Part shown: one piece after another, positions 26,311 through 37,153 of the stretch | How positions within the stretch are numbered: position 1 is the stretch's first letter | How the letters are laid out: every line of letters begins with the position of its first letter | Source: Symsagittifera roscoffensis | Taxonomy: Eukaryota; Xenacoelomorpha; Acoela; Convolutidae | Length of the DNA: 64,000 nucleotides | Direction: 5' to 3' | NCBI RefSeq assembly: GCF_963678635.1 | Contig: NC_087071.1 | Span: 20,419,994-20,483,993 of the forward strand | Made by a program: the position numbers and the translations under genes | Notes under the pieces: model-generated | Told to the model about the DNA's origin: nothing | Seen by the model: only the letters and a program-made list of their open reading frames with translations | Databases searched by the model: none

Positions 26311-27010
26311 TCCACGGTGTCATCAGCATTGTTCTAGCGGAGGGTACTTCTTTTCTTACAAAATATATGATTTGCACCCTCAAAGCACACACATAAACAA
26401 AACTTTAATTTCTCGTCGAATGACACAAAATGAGGCCCTTGAGATGATAAAAAAGCCAAAATCCACTTATCTGGAAAAAAAGCAGAAAAAATGCTTTAAA
26501 ATTAAAGACGAATAAAACATTATTACGTCCCCCTCACCCGCAAAACATACACACGAACATCAAATTTTGAGGCCAAATATGAGGCCACTAAGCCGATATA
26601 ATATAGTCCGAAATCTATCAAGCCGACAAACGAGGAAAAGACAAAAATTGTAGTCATGAAAAACTGGAACTATAATTTCTATTAAGAATTTAGCCATTTT
26701 TGCATTCCAAAAGTGAGCATTAAAATTATGTCCGTTTCTATAGAATTGACTCAAAATTACGTCACTAAGCCAGAAACATAAAAGCCGAAATCAATAAGGC
26801 AAAAAAACGTTTAAGCGAAAAATATAAGTTAAGATTAGTTTAATTACAAACAGCAGAAGTAAAACAAAACACTAAAAGCAACTACAATGAAACTGAGTAC
26901 AGCGGTAAAAAATTTTCTAAAATGTGGCAACTAAGGCGACAAAACATAAGCATACTAATAATAAGCCGACAATTTTTTTGAATCGGAATAGTTCCAGTTT
27001 GAAAAAATAA

Positions 27011-27083
27011 CATGTCCTGTCAGATTCGAAACCAGGATCTTTGCCGTCCCAGGAGTATTCGTTACCTCCAGACCAAGTGTGCC
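27011..27083 (-). repeat. tRNA-derived SINE-like piece
   Basis: The minus strand reads TGGTCTGGAGGTAACGAAT (A-box-like), an anticodon-arm-like stem TCCTGGGACGGCAAAGATCC, then GGTTTCGAATC (B-box-like with one extra T). No intact acceptor stem, so it is a tRNA-derived repeat rather than a functional tRNA. Confidence 0.55.
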
Positions 27084-27182
27084 AGAGAAGCAAATGAAAA
27101 TTGTATTCGATATGAAATGAACCTAAATTTACCATTTCTAATTTTGACTATTCTGTGAACCAAGTTATTTAAGGGGGAAAAG

Positions 27183-27230
27183 TCTAGTACCCGATTGCAA
27201 TACCCTTGATTATCGCAGGGGTAAAAACTT
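27183..27230. repeat. Short dispersed repeat family D, copy 2
   Basis: TCTAGTACCCGATTGCAATA followed by ATTATCGCAGGGGTAA. Closest to the copy at 26262-26310. Confidence 0.45.
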
Positions 27231-29842
27231 GGATTTCAAATTCGCCTGCTCAAAAACAACAAAGAGAGTGATCGCAATACATGACTCAACTAGAAATAGT
27301 TCAAACCAGGACCAGATCTAGGATTCCCACCCACCCACCCCCCAAATCCGACCCTGGTTCAACATTGAACAAGTTACCTTCTGTTGGCAAGTGATCGTAC
27401 TGCAACTAGTCTGTTGACCTTCAGTCTTCCCCGACACAGGAGACAAACAGCATCCAGAGGTATCATTAAAATTATCATTTTAACATACCAAATATTACAG
27501 TAAATCTAGACAAAGTTCCAAACGCTAATGAGTAACTGCATGTACATTATCTAATCTGTAAATTAAAAAAATGGCTTGTAAATAAGAATGAAAAGAAAAA
27601 CCTAGCATTTAAAAAAAATTTGACGAGGATAAGATATTTATGAAGATGTTTGCTGTAAAATGTATCGTAAATAATTTAAAGTCGAAGTTTATGCTAAGCA
27701 TCGAGCTTCCACTGTGAATATGAATTTTTATTTTAAACCATAAGTTAGACTTATTACATTTTTAAATGCATATTAATAGCTTTTTTAAGAATTTTTTGAC
27801 GAATTATATAATAAAACATAGAACCAATTAGCAAGCGTGATTTTAGCTTCCAGACTGATAAAAAGAAGCAAAACGCCTCTCTCTTTATTCGAGTTGCTAT
27901 AATAATACATTGAAGTTTTATCACGAAACTAACATAATCGAGGCCTTAAATTTCTCGATACTAATTATTTCTGTAAGTAACAATATAGTTCCCAGTGGTC
28001 TTCAAAAACTTTAAAAAGTCACTTCATAACAATTTTTTTCTTTTTTTTGCAATGAAATACATTTCAGATATAAAATTTTGATTAATTTTTATAGGATATA
28101 ACCAACCCAATGATGTATGTCCTTAATATATGTTGGAGTAATGTGTGCTGTGACAGCCCGGAAGGTGGCCTTATAGCTGCGCCATCTCGCTATATCTATC
28201 TCAAACTAGCCAACCAGGAGCCCAGATAAACCTGGAGGTACAAGTTGGAAAATTTTTAGAAGATTTACGGACGTGGAAAGTAAGGTGTAACTTTCACATA
28301 AGGTTAAAAAGAATATAGAAAAAAAACATCACACAACATCAACATTCGATTGATTTCTCGATCTCAGAACAGGCCTGGTCCTTTTAGGGGAAAATGAACG
28401 AAGTCCAAAAAACAGATGAAAATGTCAAACCTTGTATAATTTCCATGTTCATAGTGGATTTCATGCCAAAAATGAACAAACCAATTTATTCAGAGGTTAT
28501 ACCTATAACTTGTTTATTCCTTGCACCCTGTATCGCAGCCTTGGCAAGTTAGGTTACGAGAAAATCAAGTTTCCAAAATGGTCAAAACGTCGAAAAATGG
28601 ACATTTTATGTCCGAAAAGCTTTTGCACAAAAACTAGGGCAAAACGCTTATGTAGAGAACATTTCTTTTAAGTTCTTTCAATTGAACCCTTAGTCTCAAA
28701 TTTCGCAGGAAATCAAAATGAGTCAAAAATTCCTCCATTAAAACTTTTGAGGCCATAGATTGCATGGTAAGGTAAAATGTTTCGTATTATTTTGAAACCT
28801 TGTCTTATATCGTTAACTATAGAAATTGAGTAGTTACTTTCTGAGGTCAGACGTTTGAAAAATCAAAAAAAAATCTCGTTTGTAAAATTTTCAGCTTTTG
28901 AGGCTAGATTTGCAGATTCTGGGAAAAATCCGCCATAGGGATTCTAATGAAAAATGTTGTTGCTAAATAGTATAGATATAGTTAGATATTTAAACTGGAA
29001 ACATCTAAGAATCGTACGATACATGTCGATATACGATGTAACTTAAATGTTCGAAATTACTTCAGTATCGGAAAAAAAAACTTAAGCGTGTAGTCATATG
29101 GATTTCTTTCGTTTAAAATTTTTGGTGTAAGTCTCCTGTTAGTTTTTTTACTATAGATTTTTCCATTTAAATTGGCTCAATTAACTTAAAAACGCAAGAA
29201 TGAGAGTTACTGACAGCTCGAGTAACACTAACATAGCCAATCAAAGATTTGAAAAGAGTAATGACCGCAAGTAAACAAAAAACACACTAACTTTGTTGAA
29301 AAAAAAATGGATACACTTTAAGCTCTTTAAAAACTATTTATTGAAGTTAGTGATTTTTGTTGAAGAGCTAATTATTAAACTTATAAAGTATAAAGTGATA
29401 ATTATTGAAGTGCTATTTACTGAACTCAAAAAGTGCATATATACCTAAGTGCATCAATTGAAAAATTTCATCTAACGATTTTCAAACTAAAAAATAAATG
29501 GCCTTAAAGCTCTTTGAGTTTCAAAAAAAATGATTGCCACTTTTTTGACAAAATTCACTCAATTTGATAAACCTATATCAATAGATAAAGTTTACCTCTA
29601 AAAATTAGGAACCGCTTTCAAAATTTAGAAGTCGACTACGTTGTTCGCACCATTGCTGCTTTTCTTATCTGAGAGCGCAAATTATCCAACAGATTAAATT
29701 GACTTGAACTCAAAAATTGCATAGATACCTAATTGCAATCAGGAATGCATTACTATGTATGAATGCACTTCTGTACTTACTGGAGCATTTAAGACGTTTT
29801 CCTGAAAAAAAAAAACCATCAATACCTATATAAGGAAGGTCC

Positions 29843-29910
29843 GGCCATGGCTCGAACCCTATAACTTAGGGTGCAACGGTGACAACGTTACCTCTAGGGC
29901 TAAGTGCGAA
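29843..29910 (-). repeat. tRNA-derived SINE-like piece
   Basis: The minus strand contains TAGCCCTAGAGGTAACG (A-box-like), a degenerate anticodon arm around TTGCACCCTAAGTTATAGGG, and GGGTTCGAGCC (B-box). Same architecture as the piece at 27011-27083. Confidence 0.55.
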
Positions 29911-29996
29911 GGAACCTAGATGGTGTAAAGATTCAATAATAAAGCAAATTGGAAAGTTTTAGGAAAAACTGTTTATGGGAAAGTTGTCAGAAAAAC

Positions 29997-30048
29997 TGTT
30001 TATTTTAGTTCCCGGTTACAAGACACTTGCTCTCGCAAGTGTAATAAT
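29997..30048. repeat. Short dispersed repeat family D, copy 3
   Basis: TAGTTCCCGGTTACAAGACA then a clean hairpin ACTTGCTCTCGCAAGT. Diverged member of the family at 26262 and 27183. Confidence 0.35.
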
Positions 30049-30275
30049 GTACCGTTGTCGACACTAGCATGATTCAACCCTAAAAGATTTTATTGAGCTA
30101 AAAAAAGACCAGTTATATATTAACTATGTTCGCTTTTGCGTGAGGTTCGAAGGCGGAGCCTGTTGAAAATTTCTCTGGGCGTGACTTGCTTCAGTTAGTT
30201 GCATCAAAAAGAAACTCAACTCAATTTCAAATTGAAATTCTAATTTCTACTAAAATAATACTTCTATCGGTTAGT

Positions 30276-33191
30276 TTAACTCTTTTCATTCAAACTATTC
30301 TCTTTGTGATCTCTGCTAGCAAATTCTGTCCTCAATCTTCTCCTTTTAGGCCCTTGATTTTCAGGAATTGTGTCTGAATTTTTCATGTCTTGTTCCCTCA
30401 GTTGTTCTATGGACATAAGTCGGTCGTAATCGATCTCTCTGAAGCGACTACTGCGGTTTTGTGCGACTGATGAAGCACTAAAACAATAGAATAACTTCCA
30501 AATTATATCAAAACAAATGAAAAAACACATTTTGGATTTCCGGTTAATAACTCGCTAAGAACACCTGAAAAATTGGTAGAAATGTTTGCAATTATGACCT
30601 TTGTTATACATTATCCACTGGACTCATCGCTATCGCTGTCTTTTTTTTGCTCTGGTTTTGACCGATAATGATGGATTTAATTATTAAACTTAACACCCCC
30701 TACCGACCCTTGCTGAAAACGATGCCCATTTCGAGTTTCAAGGAAAAAAACTGTTTCTACTTTAATTTCACTTCGCTTTTTCACACGAACTTCAAAATGG
30801 ATTGCATTTATCGTACTTGTTGTGGCCTCCCATGGTTCGACCATGAAACTTCATTATCAAAATCGATCTAATCAGGGCATAGACAAGTACAACAGCGAAC
30901 AACACCACAATTAAAACTTGGTTGCCCTTCCTTATATCGTCTTTGCTTCTTAGGTTATTCTGTCTTTGGTGATTTTCAGTTCTCTGAGACGCTTCTTGCC
31001 ACTTCCTGAAGAAAAGAGGAAAACAAAAATAAATGAAGGTCAACTTACATTGTGAAGAGAAAGAGGAAGCAAGCTGTTATGAGGTACCATGCCGTAATTT
31101 CCTGTTACGAAATGATACAATAGGTTAATAGGTAACCACAAAAAAAAATCTTTTTTTCTAATTTTATTATTATTATTATGATTTATCATTTCTAATTGTT
31201 TTTTTTTAGCTAATTATGTATAACATCATAACAAAAATTCATTTTTCCAACAAAAAAACAGTGAAAACCCCATACTTAATAACTTTTCTGCATTCAAGAA
31301 GGCATAAATGAGCTTCAGATACCTTTAAAATATTTATCTCCGTTCAGTTTTTTCTACTCGAACTAATGCATTTCTCGTTCCAACTAACAAATGGGGTTCG
31401 GCCCTCTTTTGAAAATTAACAATTTTATTTTGCTAATTATCTGGTCATATTAGGTAAAACATGCATTCAGACTAGTCTGATTCCAATTACAACACATATT
31501 GTATCATATCGTTTTCCCTTATTTTGCTGTCTCAATTTAGATTCCCGAGATTGATTCGAACTCGTGTTCTCTCGATATCTGCCGTAATTTTTGTAGAAGT
31601 TATTTCTGAACTCGTTTTCGCGAGCAGTTCTGTTGTGGTATGTTTTCGGGTTAAACTCTTCGTATAATTTCCTAAACATAAAAAAAACGAACCTTGTTTC
31701 ATACAATCAAAAAGATGCTAATTTTATTTCATCAGTTAATTCTCGGTAACTAAAATGAGACAGCAAAGTAACTACAAATAAGCTATTACACAAGATTGAA
31801 ATTTCTCAACTCTCGAGCTTGAAGCAAATATACAAAAAAAACTTCATCGTTTCTAAGTAAAAAAAAAATCTATTTTCGACGGAAATTGACCACAAAAAGC
31901 CTCTTTAAGCGCACGTTACACCTTTAAAACTACTCTTGATTAGCGCAAGCAGAGAATTTTTAGATATTTTGGAACCACTTGAAAATATTAGCCTGGTTAT
32001 CAATTACATAAATATTTACCATTCTTTTTTTCCTGTCGATGTATTATAGCTTTCATAGTACGCTTTCGAAGCACCTCCAGAATAACTTCCATATGGCGAA
32101 GAGTGAAATTGAGACGACCGGTTGAATCCCATCAAAATATCGTACTGATTTCTGCTGTCAGACGATTTTAAGGTCGAATAAGCTTCGTTGAGTTTGACGA
32201 ATTCAGTGTGCGATTTTCTGCTTGGATTTCGATCAGGATGTAACTAAAAACAAAAAGGTTTCGTATCACTCAGCTTCAAAAAAACTTTTTGTGCAATAAC
32301 AGCCATTGGTAGGCTTAATTATGAGTAACAATGAGCATGCTTTATAGGTTGCAACTAACTAATATAGGCTGAATTAACAGCTGAACTAAATCATCAAGTT
32401 TTAAAAAAATTCTAACAAAACGGAAAATAATTCGAGAAAAAATTACAAAAAGAGACCTTTTTAGAAGAACCTGAATCACGACTGAAGAGGCTTTAAAATG
32501 ACACTATTTTAGATGCTCTACGCGCAATCTTTGATACACCTGAAATGGTCGGCAGCAAATCATCCAAAGCCATTTCAGATCTACGAAACATCTACGAAAT
32601 ATCCCATCTATGAAAACTCACATCTACGAAATATTAAGAAAAATTGCACAAATTATCGCATTCATACAGGCTCCACTAGTCTACCGATTAATTCAAACCA
32701 ACCTCGTAACTCTTTTTTCTTAAGCACGGAATCATTTTTGACAGCGGTTCATTGTCAAACCAAAGACTATAAGGGGTGTCAGGAATTAATTAGATCAATT
32801 ATCCAGTTTCAATTATCAAGTTTTTAATGCTCCAGTTTTCAACTTGAAAGAGGAAGAATTTCATCTCTCCATAATTTTACTCCAGGGTTAAATTTTTATT
32901 TTACCGGTCTGTCTGTAAACGGTGGTCAAGAATTAAAAAAATAACACGAAGCGGAAGTAATGAAGAACTACCCTTTCACATATTAGAGCAAGAGTCATGT
33001 GAAATAGCCACCAGGTAAAAGTAAAACTTAATTTTAAAATATTGCAAACAAAGCTAGCTTTCATTTCTCCCGGCAACACAAAGCTTAAGCCAACCTCTTT
33101 GCTTCTAGACAGAAAAGCTCGTTTGATGTCATCAGTAGTCGCATCTTTGTTCACTCCCAAAACTGCGTACAAGTTCTGCTTGGATTTGAAC
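30276..33191 (-). CDS. DNAJC4-like: DNAJC4-like J-domain membrane protein, tandem copy 3, with extra membrane exon (first exon missing)
   Basis: Predicted exons in reading order are 33191-33095, 32243-32020, 31671-31491, 31101-31049, 31005-30817 and 30477-30276, all phase-compatible, stop TAA at 30276-30278. The J domain opens LYAVLGVNKDATTDDIKRAF, the next exon starts LHPDRN and continues FVKLNEAYSTLKSSDSRNQY into a Ser/Tyr-rich linker. Exon 31671-31491 is hydrophilic and Asn/Arg-rich and has no counterpart in copies 1-2. Exon 31101-31049 encodes a hydrophobic segment (AWYLITACFLFLFT). The 189-bp exon holds the conserved segment VLIVVLFAVVLVYALI. The tail is basic and charged. Donors for 31671-31491 and 31005-30817 have alternatives. 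The leader exon is absent, and an 18-kb LTR element sits just upstream of 33191. Confidence 0.82.
31049..31101 (-). CDS. Small membrane-segment exon of DNAJC4-like copy 3
   Basis: Acceptor TTTCGTAACAG, then 53 bp, then the consensus donor GTAAGT. It joins the neighbouring exons in frame (phase 0 in, 2 out) and encodes about 17 mostly hydrophobic residues. The following intron is only 43 bp (31006-31048) with a pyrimidine tract before TTCAG. Confidence 0.65.
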
Positions 33192-33348
33192 CTAAAATGA
33201 CAGGATAAAAACATGGTTTTGCAGCTGAGCATAAAAAGCCATCCTAGTAGTAAAGTTAAAAGAAAAGCGCTTTTGAAATAAAAAACAACATTTATAGACG
33301 ACGGAAAAATTTGCAGCAGGCATGCATTATTGTACAAAATTACCTTAA

Positions 33349-33759
33349 TGAGTTAGGACCGAGGTGGTTAACTCATAGAGTAATTTCGGATAGGGTACAC
33401 CGTCTGCTCGTCACGCTATCTTATTTTCGGCCGGATAGATTCGTGCAACTTCTTAGTCTAATACCGATCCTAATCTTACTCTTATACTATCTAGTCTCAG
33501 GTTGTTTAACTAGTCTCTGCTAGGCTCAATAGATCTAGGGTATACTGGTTTATTGCGGCTGCTTTAGTCTTCTTGGAGAGTCCAACTAATTTCTAAGTTA
33601 AATTCAAATCTCTCTGGTGCTGAAATTACAAGTAATTTCAGCACTTACAAATAAGTGGGTTGTTAGTTTGATGGATCATGATTGGTTAATATTAAATACT
33701 TTACAGTGGTAAAATATCTAATTTATCCAATCATAAAATGTAGTTTAGATCAGGTTCCA
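33349..33759 (-). repeat. 3' LTR (left copy)
   Basis: 411 bp with TG...CA ends. On the minus strand it carries GCCGCAATAAACC, a likely polyadenylation signal, CCAAT-type boxes and a perfect 13-bp-arm hairpin (33617-33644). It matches the right copy except at 33624 (A versus T at 51491). Confidence 0.97.
33617..33644. promoter_or_regulatory. Perfect palindrome in the LTR U3 region
   Basis: Arms GTGCTGAAATTAC and GTAATTTCAGCAC, 13 bp each, around AA. The right LTR has one substitution in an arm (51491), the only difference between the LTRs. Possible protein-binding site or RNA hairpin upstream of the poly(A) signal. Confidence 0.6.
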
Positions 33760-33775
33760 CCCATCCGGGTTTTAC
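33760..33775 (-). other. Candidate polypurine tract
   Basis: On the minus strand the sequence ending at the 3' LTR is AACCCGGATGGG followed by TGGAACC of the LTR. It is short and interrupted, so a weak tract, but it lies in the required position. Confidence 0.4.
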
Positions 33776-35344
33776 AGAGTTTTTTAGAATAGTCTTTCTG
33801 CAATTCAAAGGATGGATGATGGACGTTGGTATTTGGCGAACATCATATTTCTTCTGGGTTCTCTTGTTAGAGGAGTTCCAGGTTCAATCGTTGTGTCTTC
33901 TCATGACAACGACTGGGTTTTCGCAACAAACTCAAATCTGATTTCGGAATGGTTTGTTATGACAGGTTTTTCCGTTTCATGTAGAGAACTTCTTTTGTGT
34001 TTGACCTTGTCTGGGAATGGCGTGGAGATTGTGCGTGGAGGGGATGCCTGGTTACTCGGATCTGTACGTATACTTGAACATCGAGGTGGTCATTGGTCTA
34101 GTTCAACGAAGTCCTTTTCTGCGAAGTCAAGTCGTACTCTAAATCCTTTGAGTTGTGATTGTGGGCGGCATATTGATTGTGGTTTGCCATTCTTTTTCGA
34201 GTGTAGTGGGGTCATTTGTCTTTGGATGTTCGTCTTTGGTGTTGTATGCTGATCTATATACTGCAAGGTATAATTTACATTTTATAAAAGTTTTATTAGT
34301 TTGGTGTTTTAATTATGATTTTGGTTAGTTGTTTTCACAAAAGCTTTTTGTTTTAGTTTGGTTATTTTGAAGAGTTACTCACCCTTGAGTACCTCTTATT
34401 AAAAATAGGAGTGTGGTCACAAAGCGTGGATGTAGCGCGGTGGGTTAGGCCGGCTATAGAGCATGCTCAGGACGTCCTCTCTGGTGGGTTAGGCCAGGAG
34501 TGGGAGTATGATTTCGTGCGGTTTTTGTGAGAGGTCCTGTTATGTGATAACGTTTTATGTTGGGTTTATTGTGGTTTTTCTTATGTTTCGTTGGTTGTGT
34601 CCTTTTTTCAAAAATCAAATTGTTTTTGGTATGGGTTTGTCTTTCGACTTTTTTGTGTTTTATTATTTCTTTCTTAGACTTTATAATAGTCCTCAAAAGA
34701 ATAAATTATCCAGTTTTAAACTGGGTTAATCCGGTTTGGGTACGGTTGGTTTCCTTTTCTTAGTCATGCTGTTATTCTATGATCTGTGGTGTTTAGTAAG
34801 CTGCATTGGTTAGTTTTGTTTAGTATATAATTCCTTTCCAACCGGGTTAAAGGAAAGTTTGAAACTTGTTATCGTGTGTTAGAGTTGTTGAGTGTGAAAA
34901 CTTGAAACTGAAATTCATTATTTAAACAATTCTTCGTGGGCGAGCTATGCGAGTTTGGATAGAATTCTTGTGCGAGTGAATGAAATATCAAAAAGTTAGT
35001 ACTGCAGTTTCGTTTTATTAATTTACTACATAGAATTCAATTTTACTGCTAGTTTTGGGGAAAAATTAAGTTACAAATTTTCATCATTATTAGATTTACT
35101 GCTTGTGGGGAAACAATTTATAAATTAATTTACTACATTGGTATGAATTTTATTTAATTTGTGCAAAATATTAATAGAGTTTTGAACAATTTGAAGAAGT
35201 TTTCTATTTTTGATTTTTCTTTTGTGTATTTTGCAGATGATCGTGGGATGAAGACTAAAAATCTAAATAAGACATGGATAAAGAATGGTTAGTGTTTTGT
35301 TTTAAATTTATTAATTTTGAATATATATAAATTATACTTACCTG
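33760..35344 (-). other. Element 3' noncoding region
   Basis: About 1.6 kb between the last large ORF and the 3' LTR. The minus-strand frames are short. The plus-strand frame at 33812-34252 is antisense to the element, matches nothing I know and is probably a shadow. A 13-bp block GGTGGGTTAGGCC occurs twice near 34439 and 34485. No further gene is supported. Confidence 0.5.
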
Positions 35345-37153
35345 TTAGTCGTCGGGGAAAAAACCGTGGGGGAAGATGTCGTGGATTATGTCTGAATTTG
35401 TTAGTAATTTTGCTAGTATGCGAATGATGTTTTTAGTTTGAAGCAGTGGCCAAAGCAATTGAAGTGCTTTAATGGTTTTTAGTTCTTCAGTGCCAACTGC
35501 AAACTCATAAGGTGTGTTTTGGATGAGATTATATAATTTGTGGTTATATTTAGTGTTGTGGATGAATTCTAATATGGGGATTTCTATAGGTTGAACAAAT
35601 TCATGTGGGATAAGGAAGGGTCTGGATTCTTCTGCGTTGAAGGTCTTTGTGATGGGACAAAAAATATACATTTGGGTTATGGGATCATAATTGCGAAGAA
35701 TACCGTGAAGGTTAGTATCTTTGATGCAATATGTGAAGTTAAGAAAAAATGGTGATGTGTATTTAGAGTTAATAAATTGAAAACGGTGGTGTGGTTGTCT
35801 TGATGGAGTGTGTATATCAAAATGATTTTGTATAAAGCGATAATATGTATATGTGTGAGTCTGTTTAGTGCGTAACATAATGTCGTGTGAGCAGTGCAAA
35901 TCGCGTTCTTGTGGTGCAAGGAAATGAAAGGTTAGTGAAAATAATGGAAATTTTTCTTTAAAACTCTCGTAAGCTTGTGTGTCGGTTAGTGCTTCTGAAA
36001 TGATGTGGTCAAATTTGCGATCAAATATATTGAGTGTAAATACATATGGTGTTTTAATGAAGAATTTTTCTGTGATTTGTGGGTTAGCGAAGCGATCATC
36101 ATCTAAAAATTGGTCTTGGTTAGTTCGGATGATGTTATGATCGTAATATTCTAGCGTATATTCGTTAGCTCGGGGTGCAGTGTATGTTTTTAGTGACTTT
36201 TTATATCCTATATAAGTAAATTGTCTATGTGTTAGTGGTGTAGTGAGTCGATATAGCATATTTTGATGTCTTTCAATATCGATGTGAGTATTAGATAAAG
36301 GTAGGCAAAGTGGGTTAGTAAAATGATAATATGATGTCCAATGGAGTGTAGGCATTAAAACGTGTTCGTCTACAAAATTACGCGTTTCGTTAGTGTCGTT
36401 AGGGGTGTTTAAAGTATATTGTGGAAATGAAGGTAAGGTGATTAACAAAAATTCTCTCGTGTTAGTGTGATTTGGGTGATTAATATATTCACGGGCTGTT
36501 CCTGGTTTTGTTGGAAATGGATGGTTTGGGAATTTTCTTTTGAAAGTGCGGTAAGCTCTATTAGTGCTAATTGATGATTTGGTGGATGTGGATGATGGTA
36601 CTAATGATGCGGTATAAGCTGAAGAGGGTGTGGGGGTAGGTGGGTTTGATGATTCTATGGTTGATGAAATCTGGTTTATAGTTGAGGTGTCAAGGTGGAA
36701 GGGTTGTTGTTGTAAGGTGATAAAATTATCTAGTTCTTGGGAGATTTGAGGGGTGTCTGGAGAATTGGATGATCGGTCTGAATGAAGTGAAGAGTAGGTT
36801 GGGGTAACTTGTGAAGCATAGGAGGGTGTAGAAATGGATGGGAGTGGGTTATTTGGTGGGATTGGTTGAAAAGGGGGTTTCGAAAAAACTGAGGGATTGA
36901 TTTGAAAATCATTGGACGGAGATGGTTCAGAGTCTGCAAATTCATCAGGGGTTTCAATATCTGGGTTATTGAGTTCTGAGATGGAGTATAAAACTGAGAT
37001 GTGTGAATTAGTGTCTGAATTCATGCCTGATGTTATAGTATTGGTTGGAAAATCGGATGGCGGGAAAGCAAAAAGTGGAATTATTGTAATTGGAGTGTTG
37101 AGGTTGGTTGGGTGGGAATTTGAGCGGTGTAGGGATCCAAGTTGTCGGCTCAT
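35345..37153 (-). CDS. Unknown 602-aa protein downstream of env in the LTR element
   Basis: Intact ORF whose ATG overlaps the env stop (ATGA at 37150-37153), an arrangement typical of coupled or reinitiating translation. About the first 200 residues are rich in Ser, Thr, Pro and Asn and look disordered. Residues ~205-600 look globular, rich in Phe, Tyr, His and Ile, with a few scattered cysteines. I see no signal peptide, membrane segment, zinc motif or nuclease/polymerase motif. Codon use matches pol and gag (A-rich sense strand), so it belongs to the element rather than to captured host DNA. Its position after env recalls accessory genes of complex retroviruses, but no homology is claimed. 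It is the longest intact non-pol frame in the element. Confidence 0.75.
   Translation of the reverse strand: MSRQLGSLHRSNSHPTNLNTPITIIPLFAFPPSDFPTNTITSGMNSDTNSHISVLYSISELNNPDIETPDEFADSEPSPSNDFQINPSVFSKPPFQPIPPNNPLPSISTPSYASQVTPTYSSLHSDRSSNSPDTPQISQELDNFITLQQQPFHLDTSTINQISSTIESSNPPTPTPSSAYTASLVPSSTSTKSSISTNRAYRTFKRKFPNHPFPTKPGTAREYINHPNHTNTREFLLITLPSFPQYTLNTPNDTNETRNFVDEHVLMPTLHWTSYYHFTNPLCLPLSNTHIDIERHQNMLYRLTTPLTHRQFTYIGYKKSLKTYTAPRANEYTLEYYDHNIIRTNQDQFLDDDRFANPQITEKFFIKTPYVFTLNIFDRKFDHIISEALTDTQAYESFKEKFPLFSLTFHFLAPQERDLHCSHDIMLRTKQTHTYTYYRFIQNHFDIHTPSRQPHHRFQFINSKYTSPFFLNFTYCIKDTNLHGILRNYDPITQMYIFCPITKTFNAEESRPFLIPHEFVQPIEIPILEFIHNTKYNHKLYNLIQNTPYEFAVGTEELKTIKALQLLWPLLQTKNIIRILAKLLTNSDIIHDIFPHGFFPDD

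Larger units (their letters stand above)
24843..30275. other. Spacer between DNAJC4-like copies 2 and 3
   Basis: Should contain the missing first exon of copy 2, which I cannot identify. Otherwise I see a MITE at 25008-25457, repeat families B and D, and two tRNA-like pieces. No other protein-coding gene was recognised. Confidence 0.5.

Noticed and set aside
33812-34252. A 146-codon plus-strand frame inside the LTR element.
   Set aside because: It is antisense to the element and resembles no family. The sense strand of the element is A-rich, so antisense T-rich frames open easily.
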